64,000 nt of DNA. It comes from Kribbella jiaozuonensis (GTDB lineage Bacteria > Actinomycetota > Actinomycetes > Propionibacteriales > Kribbellaceae). Within the stretch, counting starts at the first letter, position 1. Each line of letters opens with the position of its first letter. Under the pieces are notes generated by a model. The model was not told where the DNA came from. It saw only the letters and a list, made by a program, of their open reading frames with translations, and did not search any database. The stretch spans positions 930,001 to 994,000 of the forward strand of contig NZ_SZPZ01000004.1 of NCBI RefSeq assembly GCF_005233875.1, read 5' to 3'. Below, in pieces: positions 7,827-16,833 of the stretch. The translations under genes and the position numbers were made by a program.

Positions 7827-8822
7827 TCAGGCATCCAGCCAGTCGCGTACCTGGCGGCGGAGGAAGTCGAGGTCCGCGGGGATGTCGCGAGGTGAGCCCG
7901 CCCGATGCCCCCAGATGCTGGGGATCTCCACCAGTCCGGCGTTCCGCAGCGAGGTCAGCTCCAGCTCGTTGTCCGCGGTCCGGAAGTAGAGGTCGGTGGC
8001 CGACGGCATCAACAGGACGCGGGCGGTGATCGCCCCGAGCGCTGCGGCCAGGTCGCCGTCGTACGACGTGCTGATGTCGGCGGCCAGCCACGTGAGCGCT
8101 TGCGCGTACTGGTCAGCGGCGGCGCCCTCGGCGAAGCGGTCCACCCAGTCGGTCTGCAGGAACGAGTCGAGGTCCGGCGCTCCCAGTACGGACTCGAACA
8201 AGCGCGCCCGGTAGAAGTCCTGGCTCAGCCCCCAGCCGGCGTACACGTGCGCAAACGCACGCTTGGCGGCAACCGGTTCAGCCGCGAACCGCCCGTTGCC
8301 GGCGTACTCGGGAGCTGCCTCGAGGATCCGCAACAGGCCCGACAGGAAGACCCGGTTGTGGAGCGAGGTCCGCGCGCTCCCACAGACGACGATCGCGCGC
8401 TCGACGAAGCCCGGATAGAGAGCTGCCCAGTGGTACGCCTGGCCGGCGCCCATCGAGAACCCGTACGCCGCGGCGAGTCGATCGACCGCGAACTGCTCGG
8501 TGATCAGCCGGTACTGCGCATGCACGTTGTCCGCCATCGTGACCAGCGACGGAAACTCCGGATCCGTCGACGCGCTCGACGAGAGCCCGTTGCTGAACAT
8601 GTCCGGGATGACGATGAACCACCGCTCGGGATCCAGTACGCCGTCAGGCCCGATCAGCCACTCCTGCGTCTCGTGCGTCGCGCCGTAGCTGCACGGGTAG
8701 ACGATCACGTTGTCGCGCGCCGGGGACAGCGTGCCGTAGGACTTCCAGGAGAGCTTGGCGTTACGGATGACGCCGCCGTTCTCGAGCTTCAGGTCGCCGA
8801 GTTCGAAGCTGCCGGCCGTCAC
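7827..8822 (-). CDS. Alpha/beta hydrolase, homoserine O-acetyltransferase (MetX)-like
   Basis: About 331 residues. The frame is open further upstream, but GTG at 8822 overlaps the amidase stop (GTGA) and gives the family N-terminus (GSFELGDLKLENGG). The nucleophile elbow is GFSMGAG, the acid is in ATDLYF and the histidine in WGHRAGSP. The fold resembles MetX acyltransferases, but many members of this branch are plain hydrolases. As last gene of the transporter-amidase operon it may act on the acid or ester released by the amidase; this is inference. Confidence 0.7.
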   Translation of the reverse strand: MTAGSFELGDLKLENGGVIRNAKLSWKSYGTLSPARDNVIVYPCSYGATHETQEWLIGPDGVLDPERWFIVIPDMFSNGLSSSASTDPEFPSLVTMADNVHAQYRLITEQFAVDRLAAAYGFSMGAGQAYHWAALYPGFVERAIVVCGSARTSLHNRVFLSGLLRILEAAPEYAGNGRFAAEPVAAKRAFAHVYAGWGLSQDFYRARLFESVLGAPDLDSFLQTDWVDRFAEGAAADQYAQALTWLAADISTSYDGDLAAALGAITARVLLMPSATDLYFRTADNELELTSLRNAGLVEIPSIWGHRAGSPRDIPADLDFLRRQVRDWLDA

Positions 8823-9739
8823 GCGAGCACGCCGGCCGGGAGCAGGGCGTGGACGCCCCAGGTCTGGTTCGCGACCTGGGTGACGCGGAGATCGACGGCG
8901 GTGCTGGCAAGTGCCAGGGCGGTGCTCTTGCCCACGTCGAGGAGCGCCTGCATCCAGCGCACCATCGCGTCCAGCGCGTCGCCGGTCGCGACATTGAGAT
9001 CGGCGTCGAACCCGAAGGTGATCCGGCCGTCCGGGCTCTCCGCGTGGATCGTCTCGATCGGGCGCGGATCGCGGACCAGGTCGACGGTCAGTGTCGTGGT
9101 CATCGGGCACTCGATCGCCGTACCGCCCACCTCACCGTCGCCCTGGGCGGCGTGGCCGTCGCCGAGGCTCAGCATCGCGTCTGCGACCGCGACCGGCAGG
9201 TAGAGCGTCGATCCCGCGACCAACGACTTGCAGTCGATGTTGCCGCCACCGACGGCTCGGGGCGGGATCGTCGAGTGCTCGCCGCTGCTCTCGGGTGCCA
9301 CGCCGATGACGCCGAGGAACGGCGCGAGGTCACGGGTGAAGCCACCGTTGCAGCGACCGGTTCCACCGTCGGGATCAAGATCCCAGAGCAGCCAGGCGGG
9401 TTGATCGGTGACACCCAGTCGCTCGGTGATCGGGGACTTCAGCGCGCCTGCGACGGTCCAGCCCCAAGGGTCAGGGGTGAGGGACACCAACCGGATCGCG
9501 AGCACATCACCCGGCTGTGCGCCGCGGACGGCGATCGGCCCGGTCAGGCAGTGGCCGCGCGCCTGATCGAACATCTTCGGCTGCTGCTCACCAGGTGTTG
9601 TCTGCGGTGACAGGTAGCCCGAGGCATCCAGTGAATGGACCGTCAGCGTGTCGCCTGGATCGATCGTCAGCACCGGAGGCTGCTCGGCGCTGAACACGTC
9701 GACGGTGGTCTCGGGGGTTGCGTCCAGCTTGTGGATCAT
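8819..9739 (-). CDS. Acetamidase/formamidase family protein
   Basis: A 306-residue protein of the FmdA/AmdA family. Family features are GGGNIDCK and LGDGHAAQGDGEVGG, plus the N-terminal SGYLSPQ and GPIAVRGAQPGD segments. These enzymes hydrolyse small amides to ammonia and a carboxylate, usually with a metal centre. It starts 3 bp after the fused ABC ATPase gene and overlaps the MetX-like hydrolase gene. Co-location with a peptide-type importer suggests uptake and deamidation of a nitrogen source. The exact substrate is unknown. Confidence 0.85.
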   Translation of the reverse strand: MIHKLDATPETTVDVFSAEQPPVLTIDPGDTLTVHSLDASGYLSPQTTPGEQQPKMFDQARGHCLTGPIAVRGAQPGDVLAIRLVSLTPDPWGWTVAGALKSPITERLGVTDQPAWLLWDLDPDGGTGRCNGGFTRDLAPFLGVIGVAPESSGEHSTIPPRAVGGGNIDCKSLVAGSTLYLPVAVADAMLSLGDGHAAQGDGEVGGTAIECPMTTTLTVDLVRDPRPIETIHAESPDGRITFGFDADLNVATGDALDAMVRWMQALLDVGKSTALALASTAVDLRVTQVANQTWGVHALLPAGVLA

Positions 9740-9742
9740 CGT

Positions 9743-11764
9743 CTACCTCACGGGCGTCAGGACGTGGGTCGTCAGGGGATGGTGGCACGCGACTGCGTGC
9801 AGGCCGTCGGACGGTTTCAGTATCGGGACCTCTGTTGCACAGCGCTCGGTCGCGAGCGGGCACCGGGTCCGGAAGTGGCAGCCGCTCGGCGGATCGATGG
9901 CCGACGGCAGCTCGCCGCCGAGACCGGTCGACCGGGCCGCGGCCTCCCGGTTCTTCGCCGACTCCGGCACCGGGATCGCCTTGATCAGGCCGGCCGTGTA
10001 CGGGTGGCGCGGTGCGCTGTAGACGTCCTCACCGGCTCCGAGCTCGACGAGCCGGCCGAGGTACATCACGCCGATCCGGTCGGCCAGGTACTTCAGCAGC
10101 GACAGGTCGTGCGAGATCACGACGTACGTCTGGCCGTACCTGTCCTGCAGGGACCGCATCAGGTTCAGGATCTGGGCTTGGACCGAGACATCCAGCGCGG
10201 ACACCGGCTCGTCCGCAACGATCACCTTCGGCCGGAGCGCCAGCGCGCGGGCCATCGCGATCCGCTGCCGCTGGCCACCCGAGAACTCGTGCGGGTACCG
10301 CTCCGCCGCCTCGGGTGGCAATCCGACCGCCGCCAGCAGTTCGGCCACGGTACGGCGTCGTTCGCGCCGGGTCCCGATTCCCTGCGCCACCAGCGGCTCC
10401 GCGATCAGCGCGGCGACCGTCATTCGTGGATCGAGCGCGGCAGCCGAATCCTGGAACATCATCTGCAGATCACGCCGACGCCTCCGGAATCCGGTCCGGC
10501 TCTGCGCCGACAGGTCCCGGCCGTCGAAGCTGACCGATCCGCTGGTCGGCCGCTCCAGCCCGACCAGCATTCGCCCGAGCGTGGTCTTGCCGCAGCCCGA
10601 CTCCCCGACGATCCCCAGCGTCTCCCCGGCCGCGATGGTCAGCGTCACTCCCGATACCGCCTGCACCGCCCGCGACGGGGCGAAGGGCCGCCTCGATCGC
10701 ACGCCGAACCGCTTGTGTACGTCGAAGAGCTGCACCAGCGAGTCGGATCCGCGCGGCTCGGCCGCCTCCCGGACGCCGACGACCACGTCAGCGGCCTGGG
10801 TACGCCCGTCGGCCGGATGGAAGCAGGCGTGCAGGTGATCCCCACCGATCAGCGACGGATCAGCGCTACGGCAGTCGTCCTGCGCGAACGCACACCGTGG
10901 AGCGAACCGGCACCCCGGTGCCAGATCGAGCAACTTCGGCGGACTGCCAGGAATCGTGGCCAACTCTGCGTTCCGGTCGAGTTCCAGTGTCGGCATCGCG
11001 GCGAGCAACGCCTGGGTGTACCGATGCCGCGGCCGCTCGAACAGTTCCTGTACGCCGCTCTGCTCGACCACCTGTCCGCCGTACATGACGGCGACCCGGT
11101 CGGCGTACTCGGCGATCACGCCCATGTCGTGGGTGATCAGCAGCACGCCCATCGACAGCTGCGACTTCAGGTCGTCGATCAGGGTCAGGATCTGCGCCTG
11201 GATCGAGACGTCCAGCGCGGTCGTCGGCTCGTCGGCGATCAGCAGCTTCGGATCGCACATCAGGCCGAGCGCGATCATCACCCGCTGCCGCATCCCGCCG
11301 GACAGCTGGTGCGGGTAGTCGTCGAGCCGCTCGCGCGGTCGCGGCATCCCGACCAGTCCGAGCACCTCGGTCGCGCGGGCCGTCGCCGCGGCGCGGCTGC
11401 TGTCGACGTGGATCCGGTACGCCTCCCGCAACTGACTGCCGATCGTGCGGACCGGGTTCAGCGAGGTCATCGGGTCCTGGAAGATCATCGCCAGCTCGCT
11501 GCCGCGCACCGTGCGCATGACCGACTCGTCGAGCTCGGTCAGCTCGCGGCCGTCCAGCCGGATCGAGCCGCCCGTGATCGATCCACCCGGCGGCAGCAGC
11601 CGCATGATCGACATCCCGGTCATCGTCTTGCCGGACCCGGACTCCCCCACGACACCGAGGGTCTCGCCGGCCCGGACCGCGAGGCTCACCCCGTCGACAG
11701 GACAGATCCGGCCTTGTGCGGTGTCGATCTCGGTCCGCAGCCCGGTCACCTCAAGCAGACTCAT
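9743..11764 (-). CDS. Dipeptide/oligopeptide-type ABC transporter, fused tandem ATPase (DppD-DppF type)
   Basis: About 673 residues with two complete ATPase modules. Module 1 has Walker A GESGSGKT, signature LSGGM and Walker B LLIADEPTTALD. Module 2 has GESGCGKT, FSGGQ and VIVADEPVSALD. Each is followed by the oligopeptide/dipeptide C-terminal region with a Cys-rich stretch (CRFAPRCAFAQDDC; CHFRTRCPLATERC). The start is ATG 11764: the GTG at 11776 lies inside the GGAGGTG ribosome site. It overlaps the permease gene by 14 bp. It energises the permeases encoded upstream. Confidence 0.9.
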   Translation of the reverse strand: MSLLEVTGLRTEIDTAQGRICPVDGVSLAVRAGETLGVVGESGSGKTMTGMSIMRLLPPGGSITGGSIRLDGRELTELDESVMRTVRGSELAMIFQDPMTSLNPVRTIGSQLREAYRIHVDSSRAAATARATEVLGLVGMPRPRERLDDYPHQLSGGMRQRVMIALGLMCDPKLLIADEPTTALDVSIQAQILTLIDDLKSQLSMGVLLITHDMGVIAEYADRVAVMYGGQVVEQSGVQELFERPRHRYTQALLAAMPTLELDRNAELATIPGSPPKLLDLAPGCRFAPRCAFAQDDCRSADPSLIGGDHLHACFHPADGRTQAADVVVGVREAAEPRGSDSLVQLFDVHKRFGVRSRRPFAPSRAVQAVSGVTLTIAAGETLGIVGESGCGKTTLGRMLVGLERPTSGSVSFDGRDLSAQSRTGFRRRRRDLQMMFQDSAAALDPRMTVAALIAEPLVAQGIGTRRERRRTVAELLAAVGLPPEAAERYPHEFSGGQRQRIAMARALALRPKVIVADEPVSALDVSVQAQILNLMRSLQDRYGQTYVVISHDLSLLKYLADRIGVMYLGRLVELGAGEDVYSAPRHPYTAGLIKAIPVPESAKNREAAARSTGLGGELPSAIDPPSGCHFRTRCPLATERCATEVPILKPSDGLHAVACHHPLTTHVLTPVR

Positions 11765-12629
11765 GTGCGATGTCACCTCCGTGACGGGACAGCCGGATCG
11801 CGAGCCGGCGGTAGCTTCGGCCGAACCTGATCCCGGCCCGTGGATCCAGCACCCGCATCAGGTGATCGCCGGAGAAGTTCGCGAGCAGGATGGTCGCCAT
11901 GATCGCGAGCCCGGGAAAGGTCGACAGCCACCACGCGTCGGCCAGGTTGGTCGCACCGGCGGCCAGGTCACTCCCCCAGTCCGGCGCCGGCAGCCGGACG
12001 CCCAGACCCAGGAAGCTCAGGGTGGTGGCGGTCAGGATGCCCCAGCCGATGGCGCTGCTGCCGAGCACGACCACTTCGGTCAGCAGGTTGGGCAGCAGGT
12101 GCCGCCACGAGGTGCGCAGCGTGGTGGAGCCGAACACTCGCGCAGCCTCGACGTACTCGGCCTTGCGGAGCCTGCGGACCGAGGACTCGACCACCCGCGC
12201 GAAGCCCGGGGTGAACGCGATCCCGATCGCCAGCACGATGCTGCGGACACCCGACCCGGCGGTGGCGATCAGGATCAACGCGATCAGCAGCACCGGCAGG
12301 GCGAGGAACACGTCCACCACGCGCATCACCACGGCGTTGAGCCAACGCGGCGCCACACCGCCCAGTACGCCGATCGCGACACCCGCGGCGCTGGCGAGAA
12401 GGACCCCCAGGAAGGTCGCGACGAGGACCGGGCGCGCGCCGTACACGGTCCGGCTGTAGACATCCCGGCCGAGCAGGTCCGTACCGAACAGATGGCTGCC
12501 GCTCGGACCCTCCAGGTGCGCGTCACTAGTCGCTACCGGGTCGACGTGAGCCAGCACGCCGGGTGCGAGCAGCAGTAGCAGCACCAGGAGGGCTGCGAGG
12601 CTCAGGGCCACCCACTTGAGCCGGCTCAT
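11751..12629 (-). CDS. ABC transporter permease, DppC/OppC type
   Basis: A 292-residue protein with an N-terminal membrane helix followed by the periplasmic SHLFGTDLLGRDVYSR motif typical of DppC. Five further helices follow, with the EAA loop near EYVEAARVFGSTTLRTSWRHLLPN. It pairs with the DppB-type permease whose gene overlaps it (ATGA). The substrate is predicted to be a peptide or peptide-like small molecule. Confidence 0.9.
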   Translation of the reverse strand: MSRLKWVALSLAALLVLLLLLAPGVLAHVDPVATSDAHLEGPSGSHLFGTDLLGRDVYSRTVYGARPVLVATFLGVLLASAAGVAIGVLGGVAPRWLNAVVMRVVDVFLALPVLLIALILIATAGSGVRSIVLAIGIAFTPGFARVVESSVRRLRKAEYVEAARVFGSTTLRTSWRHLLPNLLTEVVVLGSSAIGWGILTATTLSFLGLGVRLPAPDWGSDLAAGATNLADAWWLSTFPGLAIMATILLANFSGDHLMRVLDPRAGIRFGRSYRRLAIRLSRHGGDIAHESA

Positions 12630-13558
12630 GCGGCAGCCTCCTGTCTCGTGCGTGGGTCGATGGCGCCGACGATCAGGTCCACGCCGAGATTGATCACGAC
12701 GTACGCGATCCCGATCACGACCACGGCGCCCTGCACGACCGGAATGTTCTTGCTGGTGATCGACGTTGCCAGGAAGCTCCCCAACCCGGCGCGGCCGAAG
12801 ATCACCTCGGTGATCGCGGCACCGGTCAGGATGTTGCCGAACTGCAGGCCGATCGTGGTGACCGCCGGCACCGAGGAGTTCCGTAGTACCTGCCGCAGCA
12901 GCACCCGCAGCTCACCGCTGCCGCGCGCCCGGGCGGACTTCACGTAGTCGCTGCGCATTTCGTCGATCACCCGGCCGCGGACGAGCCGGGTCAGGATCGC
13001 CGCGTATCCCCAGCCCAGCGAGACCGCCGGCAGCACGAGGCTCTTGGCCGTGCCGTCGTCGATCGCGGACAGCAGGTGCAGCTTCACACTGAACAGCAGC
13101 ACGAGCAGCAGGGCCAGGAAGAAGTACGGCACCGCGACACCCGCGAACGAGATCCACCGCGCCACGGTGTCCAGGACCGAACCCGGACGCATGCCCGCGA
13201 CCAGTCCCAGCGGTACGCCGACCAGCACGGCCACCAGCATCGAGGCCGCCGTCAGGACCAGCGTGCTTGGTGCCCTGGACAACAACTCGTGGCTGACTGG
13301 GGTCTGGGTCAGGAACGACGTACCGAGGTTGCCGTGCACCAGGTTGACAGCGAAATCGGCGTACTGCCGCCACAACGGATCGTCCAGTCCGAGTTGTTGT
13401 CGCAGCGTCGCGATCTGCTCCGGTGACGCGTTCGCGCCGTACAGGATCACTTTGGCCGGGTCGCCCGGTACGAGGTGTACCAGGACGAAGGCGATCAGGG
13501 TGATGCCGATGACGACCGGGATCGCCGCGCCCAGCCGTCGCACCACGAACAGCAGCAT
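12626..13558 (-). CDS. ABC transporter permease, DppB/OppB type
   Basis: About 310 residues. ATG 13558 overlaps the binding-protein stop (ATGA); longer readings are not needed. The N-terminus (FVVRRLGAAIPVVIGIT, LVPGDPAKVILYG) is typical of DppB, as is the EAA loop SDYVKSARARGSGELRVLLRQVLRN. It forms the membrane channel with the DppC-type protein. Confidence 0.9.
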   Translation of the reverse strand: MLLFVVRRLGAAIPVVIGITLIAFVLVHLVPGDPAKVILYGANASPEQIATLRQQLGLDDPLWRQYADFAVNLVHGNLGTSFLTQTPVSHELLSRAPSTLVLTAASMLVAVLVGVPLGLVAGMRPGSVLDTVARWISFAGVAVPYFFLALLLVLLFSVKLHLLSAIDDGTAKSLVLPAVSLGWGYAAILTRLVRGRVIDEMRSDYVKSARARGSGELRVLLRQVLRNSSVPAVTTIGLQFGNILTGAAITEVIFGRAGLGSFLATSITSKNIPVVQGAVVVIGIAYVVINLGVDLIVGAIDPRTRQEAAA

Positions 13559-15204
13559 CAGCCGACCGTGGCGCTGTGGAACGCCAGGTAGCCGTTCAGG
13601 GTCTGGTGCAGGTTCTGCACCTTCGGCGACAACGTGAACGCGCCGGCCACGTCCCACAGCGGCAGGTACATCGAGTCCTGCATCAGCTTCGCGCCGACCT
13701 GTTCGTACAGCCCGTTGCGCGTGGCGTCGGCGGCGGTCGCGTTCGCCTTGGCGATCAGCTTGTCCACCGCGGGGTTGGCGTAGTGCGACCAGTTGAAGCC
13801 GGACTGGATCGCGTTGGAGTTGACCCAGATGTTCAGCAGGTAGGGGTCGGCGCCGTAGTAGCCGAAGGAACCGAGGTTGTGCGCGCCGGAGTTGAAGCTC
13901 GCTTGCGCCGTCGCGAACGGCTGTACGGCGGTGTTCGCGCTGAACCCGGCCTTCTGCAGCTCCGAGACGACGAACTGCGTCGGCAACTCCAGCCCGCCAC
14001 CGCTGAACAGGATGATCTCGAGGCTGAGCTTCTTGCCGTTCTTGGTCCGGATCCCGCCGTCGCCGACCGTCCAGCCGGCCTGGTCGAGCAGCCGGCCGGC
14101 CTTGTCCGGATCGTAGGAGTAGGTCTTACTCGCCGCCTCGCTGTACCCCGGCGTGATCGGGGTGAGCACGTTGTGCGCAGGCTTGTAGACGTCGTACAGG
14201 ACGTCCTTCACGAGCGCGTCCTGATCTACGGCGTACATGATCGCCTGCCGCACCAGCGGGTCGTCGGTCGGCGGTTTGGTCACGTTGATCGGCATGCCCA
14301 ACGGCGTACCGATGGATGGCACCAGCAGCTGCTGGAACTTGCCGGACTTCTGCGCGGCGGAGATGTTGTTGGGCGGCAGGTTCATCGCGATCTGCAACTG
14401 CCCGCTCTGCAAGGCGTTGTAGCGGCCGCTGTCGTCGGTGACGATCCGGAACACCAGTTTGTCCAGCTTGGCCGGGCCTTCGCCCAGCGCCTTCGGACCC
14501 CAGGTGTACTTCGGATTCTTCAGCAGCGTCAGCTGGCTACCGGCCTGGTAGCTCTGGAACGTGAACGGCCCGGTCCCGACCGGATTGTTCCCGTACGCCG
14601 TCGGCCCGTACTTCGCCAGCGCGGCCGGCGACGAGATGCCGAAGTTGCCGGCCGCCTGCTGGTGCAGGAACGACGCGTTCGGCGCCGTGAAGACGATCTG
14701 CACGGTGTAGTCGTCGAGGATCTTGGTCTCCTTGTACGGCCCCAGCGCACCGAGACCGCTCTTGGACTTGGTCTTCGGGTCGACCACGTGGTCGTACGTC
14801 GCCTTGACCGCCTTCGCGTCGAACGTCGTCCCGTCGTGGAACGTCACGCCCTTGCGCAGCTTGAAGGTGTAGGCCGAGGCGTCGGGCGAGATCGTCCACG
14901 ACTCCGCCAGGCCCGGGTGGAAGGCGCTGCCGCCCTTCCCGTCCGGCAGCCAGTAGACCAGCGGGTCGAACAGCGCGAACGAGATCAGCAGCGTGAGCGC
15001 GAGTCCGGTGGCGCCGGGGTCGAGGGTGTCGGGGGTGGCGTTGATCCCCATCGTCAACGTGCCGCCGCCGGCGGACGTGGCCGCGGACGACGTGCTGTCA
15101 CCGCAGGCGGTGAGCATCGGGGCGAGGCCGATCCCGGCGGCCAGCCCGCCGCCGAGGCCGAGCAGCCTGCGGCGGGAGAACTGGCCTGGATGCGTGAGGT
15201 TCAT
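13558..15204 (-). CDS. Extracellular solute-binding protein family 5 (lipoprotein, Tat-type signal)
   Basis: A 548-residue protein. The N-terminus has a twin-arginine motif (FSRRRLLGLGG) and a lipobox ending LTAC near residue 33, so it is predicted to be exported folded and lipid-anchored. The SBP_bac_5 fold is visible in LAESWTISPDASAYTFKLRKGVTFHDGTTFDAKAVKATY and the later DPLVRQAIMYAVD. It is the first gene of the six-gene operon, with AAGGAG eight bases before the ATG. Two GTATAC boxes (15249-15258, 15314-15323) lie in the upstream region, so the GntR protein encoded next door probably controls it. Confidence 0.9.
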   Translation of the reverse strand: MNLTHPGQFSRRRLLGLGGGLAAGIGLAPMLTACGDSTSSAATSAGGGTLTMGINATPDTLDPGATGLALTLLISFALFDPLVYWLPDGKGGSAFHPGLAESWTISPDASAYTFKLRKGVTFHDGTTFDAKAVKATYDHVVDPKTKSKSGLGALGPYKETKILDDYTVQIVFTAPNASFLHQQAAGNFGISSPAALAKYGPTAYGNNPVGTGPFTFQSYQAGSQLTLLKNPKYTWGPKALGEGPAKLDKLVFRIVTDDSGRYNALQSGQLQIAMNLPPNNISAAQKSGKFQQLLVPSIGTPLGMPINVTKPPTDDPLVRQAIMYAVDQDALVKDVLYDVYKPAHNVLTPITPGYSEAASKTYSYDPDKAGRLLDQAGWTVGDGGIRTKNGKKLSLEIILFSGGGLELPTQFVVSELQKAGFSANTAVQPFATAQASFNSGAHNLGSFGYYGADPYLLNIWVNSNAIQSGFNWSHYANPAVDKLIAKANATAADATRNGLYEQVGAKLMQDSMYLPLWDVAGAFTLSPKVQNLHQTLNGYLAFHSATVG

Positions 15205-15248
15205 GCGACGTACTCCTTGGGCAGGCAGGAGGGGTGCTATCCCGTATG

Positions 15249-15258
15249 TTGTATACGG
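15249..15258. promoter_or_regulatory. GTATAC box 1, putative GntR/FCD operator
   Basis: TTGTATACGG, about 45 bp upstream of the binding-protein start. It has the same core as the boxes at 15314 and 16035. Operators of FCD-type GntR regulators are often short palindromes with a central GT-AC pair, which fits. Confidence 0.5.
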
Positions 15259-15313
15259 CTTCTGCTACGCGCATGTTTCCAAGGGAGGACGTGACGGTTT
15301 CAAAAGTGCCGGT

Positions 15314-15323
15314 TCGTATACAG
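15314..15323. promoter_or_regulatory. GTATAC box 2, putative GntR/FCD operator
   Basis: TCGTATACAG inside a larger inverted repeat: CGGTTC (15310-15315) and GAACCG (15323-15328). It sits between the gntR stop and the operon start, so the hairpin could also weaken read-through from gntR. Confidence 0.5.
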
Positions 15324-15333
15324 AACCGTCAGC

Positions 15334-16035
15334 TCACGCCGTGGCGTCGTGCGGGCGGACCGGCTCCAGGTGGGGACGGAGCGCGTTGCGGACGCTGAGC
15401 ACATGGTGCCGGGCGGCCGCCTCGGCCAGGTCGGGATCACCCGCGGCGATCGCCGCGATCAGGCCGTGGTGCTCGGCCCAGGCGGCGGGGTTCTGCAGCG
15501 GGGCGCTCTGCCGCAGCAACCACTGACCACGCTTGACCATCGGGATCGCCAGGGCGATCAGGTAGTCGTTCCTCGTCAGTTCGAAGATGAGCGAGTGCAG
15601 CTCGGTGTGCAGGGTCGACAGCGCATCGAGGTCCTGATCCGGGCCGGACTCACTGACGAGTTCGAGAATCGCCCAAGCCCTTGTAATCAAGGCGGTTTCG
15701 GGATTCTCGACCGACGCCGCCAGCCGGGCGCCGAGCGGCTCGAGGGCGAGCCGGACCTGGAACAGATCCTCGGCCTGCTGGGCCGACAGCTTGGCCACGA
15801 AGGCGCCGCGCCGCGCGGTCACGTCGAGGAATCCCTCGGCCTCGAGGACCCGCATCGCCTCCCGGATCGGGTTGCGGGACACCCCCAACTGCTGGGCGAG
15901 CCGGTCCTCGACCAGACGCTCGCCGGGCGGCAGCGAACCGGCCAGGATGAGGCGCCGCAGCTCGGCCGCGACCACGTCGCGCAGCGGTCGATGGCCGTCG
16001 CCGACCATAATCGGGGTCGTAGTCACCCGGTGCAT
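15334..16035 (-). CDS. GntR family regulator with FCD effector domain
   Basis: A 233-residue protein. The winged helix is at about 17-82 (LRRLILAGSLPPGERLVEDRLAQQLGVSRNPIREAM). The all-helical FCD ligand domain follows, with the histidines expected for metal-assisted ligand binding (LHTELH, EHHGLIAAI, RHH). It is encoded just upstream of the peptide/amide operon, same strand, and is its likely regulator. No Shine-Dalgarno is seen before ATG 16035, which abuts a perfect palindrome. A leaderless message or an internal start at residue 10 is possible. Confidence 0.85.
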   Translation of the reverse strand: MHRVTTTPIMVGDGHRPLRDVVAAELRRLILAGSLPPGERLVEDRLAQQLGVSRNPIREAMRVLEAEGFLDVTARRGAFVAKLSAQQAEDLFQVRLALEPLGARLAASVENPETALITRAWAILELVSESGPDQDLDALSTLHTELHSLIFELTRNDYLIALAIPMVKRGQWLLRQSAPLQNPAAWAEHHGLIAAIAAGDPDLAEAAARHHVLSVRNALRPHLEPVRPHDATA

Positions 16036-16044
16036 CGTATACGA
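16035..16044. promoter_or_regulatory. GTATAC box 3, perfect palindrome at regulator start
   Basis: TCGTATACGA is a perfect 10-bp palindrome touching the gntR start codon. It shares the core of the two boxes before the operon, suggesting autoregulation. It also lies about 80 bp upstream of the divergent methyltransferase gene. Confidence 0.55.
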
Positions 16045-16121
16045 ACGGGGTGTCCGGACCGATCTTTCGGTCTGGGCCGAAGGTTTCGCAACCGCCGGCG
16101 GGGCGGGTGAAGCTCGGTCCC

Positions 16122-16793
16122 ATGAGAGTCGGACAAGGTGGTAACGGACCGGGGCCGCTCACGCCGGACGGCAGTGCGGTCGAGCTCTATGAGAACACGC
16201 GGGTACACGGCGAGGACGAGTTGATCGACGCGACGATCGATCCGGGGAGCAGCATCCTCGAGCTCGGTTGCGGGACGGGCCGCGTCACCCGGCCACTGCT
16301 CGCCCGTGGGCATCAGGTGGTGGCCGTCGACGAGTCGCCGGACATGATCGCCAGGATCACCGAGACCGAGACGATCTGCTCGACGATCGGCGATCTGAGG
16401 CTGGACAGGCAGTTCGATCTCGTCCTGATGATGTCGTTCCTGATCAATGTCGCCGACGACGCGGAACGCCTGCGCCTGTTGCAAACCTGCGCGCACCACG
16501 TCCGCCCCGGCGGCTCCGTGATCCTCCAGCAGCAGACTCCGGGCATGCTGCGCGGTCCGGCCGTGATGGTGAACGAGCAGCGCCGGATGGAGATCTCCGA
16601 CGTCGAGGAACTCCCCGGCAACCTCCAAGCCGCAACGCTGACCTACACCGTCGACGGCAAGTCGTGGTCGCAGCGCATCCTCACCCAGAACCTCTCCGAG
16701 GACGACCTGGCGACCCAGCTGGCGCAGGTCGGCCTGAAGCGCACCGACTACCTCACCCCGGACCTGACCTGGGTCCGCGCCCAACCGGTCTGA
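16122..16793 (+). CDS. Class I SAM-dependent methyltransferase
   Basis: About 223 residues from ATG 16122. The longer frame from 16050 would run into the regulator's promoter region. SILELGCGTGRVTRPLL is motif I, VVAVDESPDMIARI follows strand 2, and FDLVLMMSFLINVADD is the motif IV region. No substrate domain was recognised. It is divergent from gntR and followed, 40 bp later, by the ECF sigma gene. Confidence 0.75.
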   Translation: MRVGQGGNGPGPLTPDGSAVELYENTRVHGEDELIDATIDPGSSILELGCGTGRVTRPLLARGHQVVAVDESPDMIARITETETICSTIGDLRLDRQFDLVLMMSFLINVADDAERLRLLQTCAHHVRPGGSVILQQQTPGMLRGPAVMVNEQRRMEISDVEELPGNLQAATLTYTVDGKSWSQRILTQNLSEDDLATQLAQVGLKRTDYLTPDLTWVRAQPV

Positions 16794-16821
16794 CGCGCGG
16801 CAACCTCGCACGGCCCTGCGG

Positions 16822-16833
16822 ACCCTGCAGGGT
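16822..16833. promoter_or_regulatory. 12-bp perfect palindrome abutting the ECF sigma start codon
   Basis: ACCCTGCAGGGT lies directly before ATG 16834, where a ribosome site would be expected. No purine-rich Shine-Dalgarno is visible. It could be an operator, or an RNA hairpin that limits translation. Confidence 0.35.

Noticed and set aside
9635..11830. A 731-codon open frame on the plus strand, antisense to the ABC ATPase
   Set aside because: It is a shadow of the highly GC-biased ATPase gene; the product is Arg/Gln-rich low complexity. The same applies to the long antisense frames over the SBP gene (13576-15294) and relA (29554-32121).
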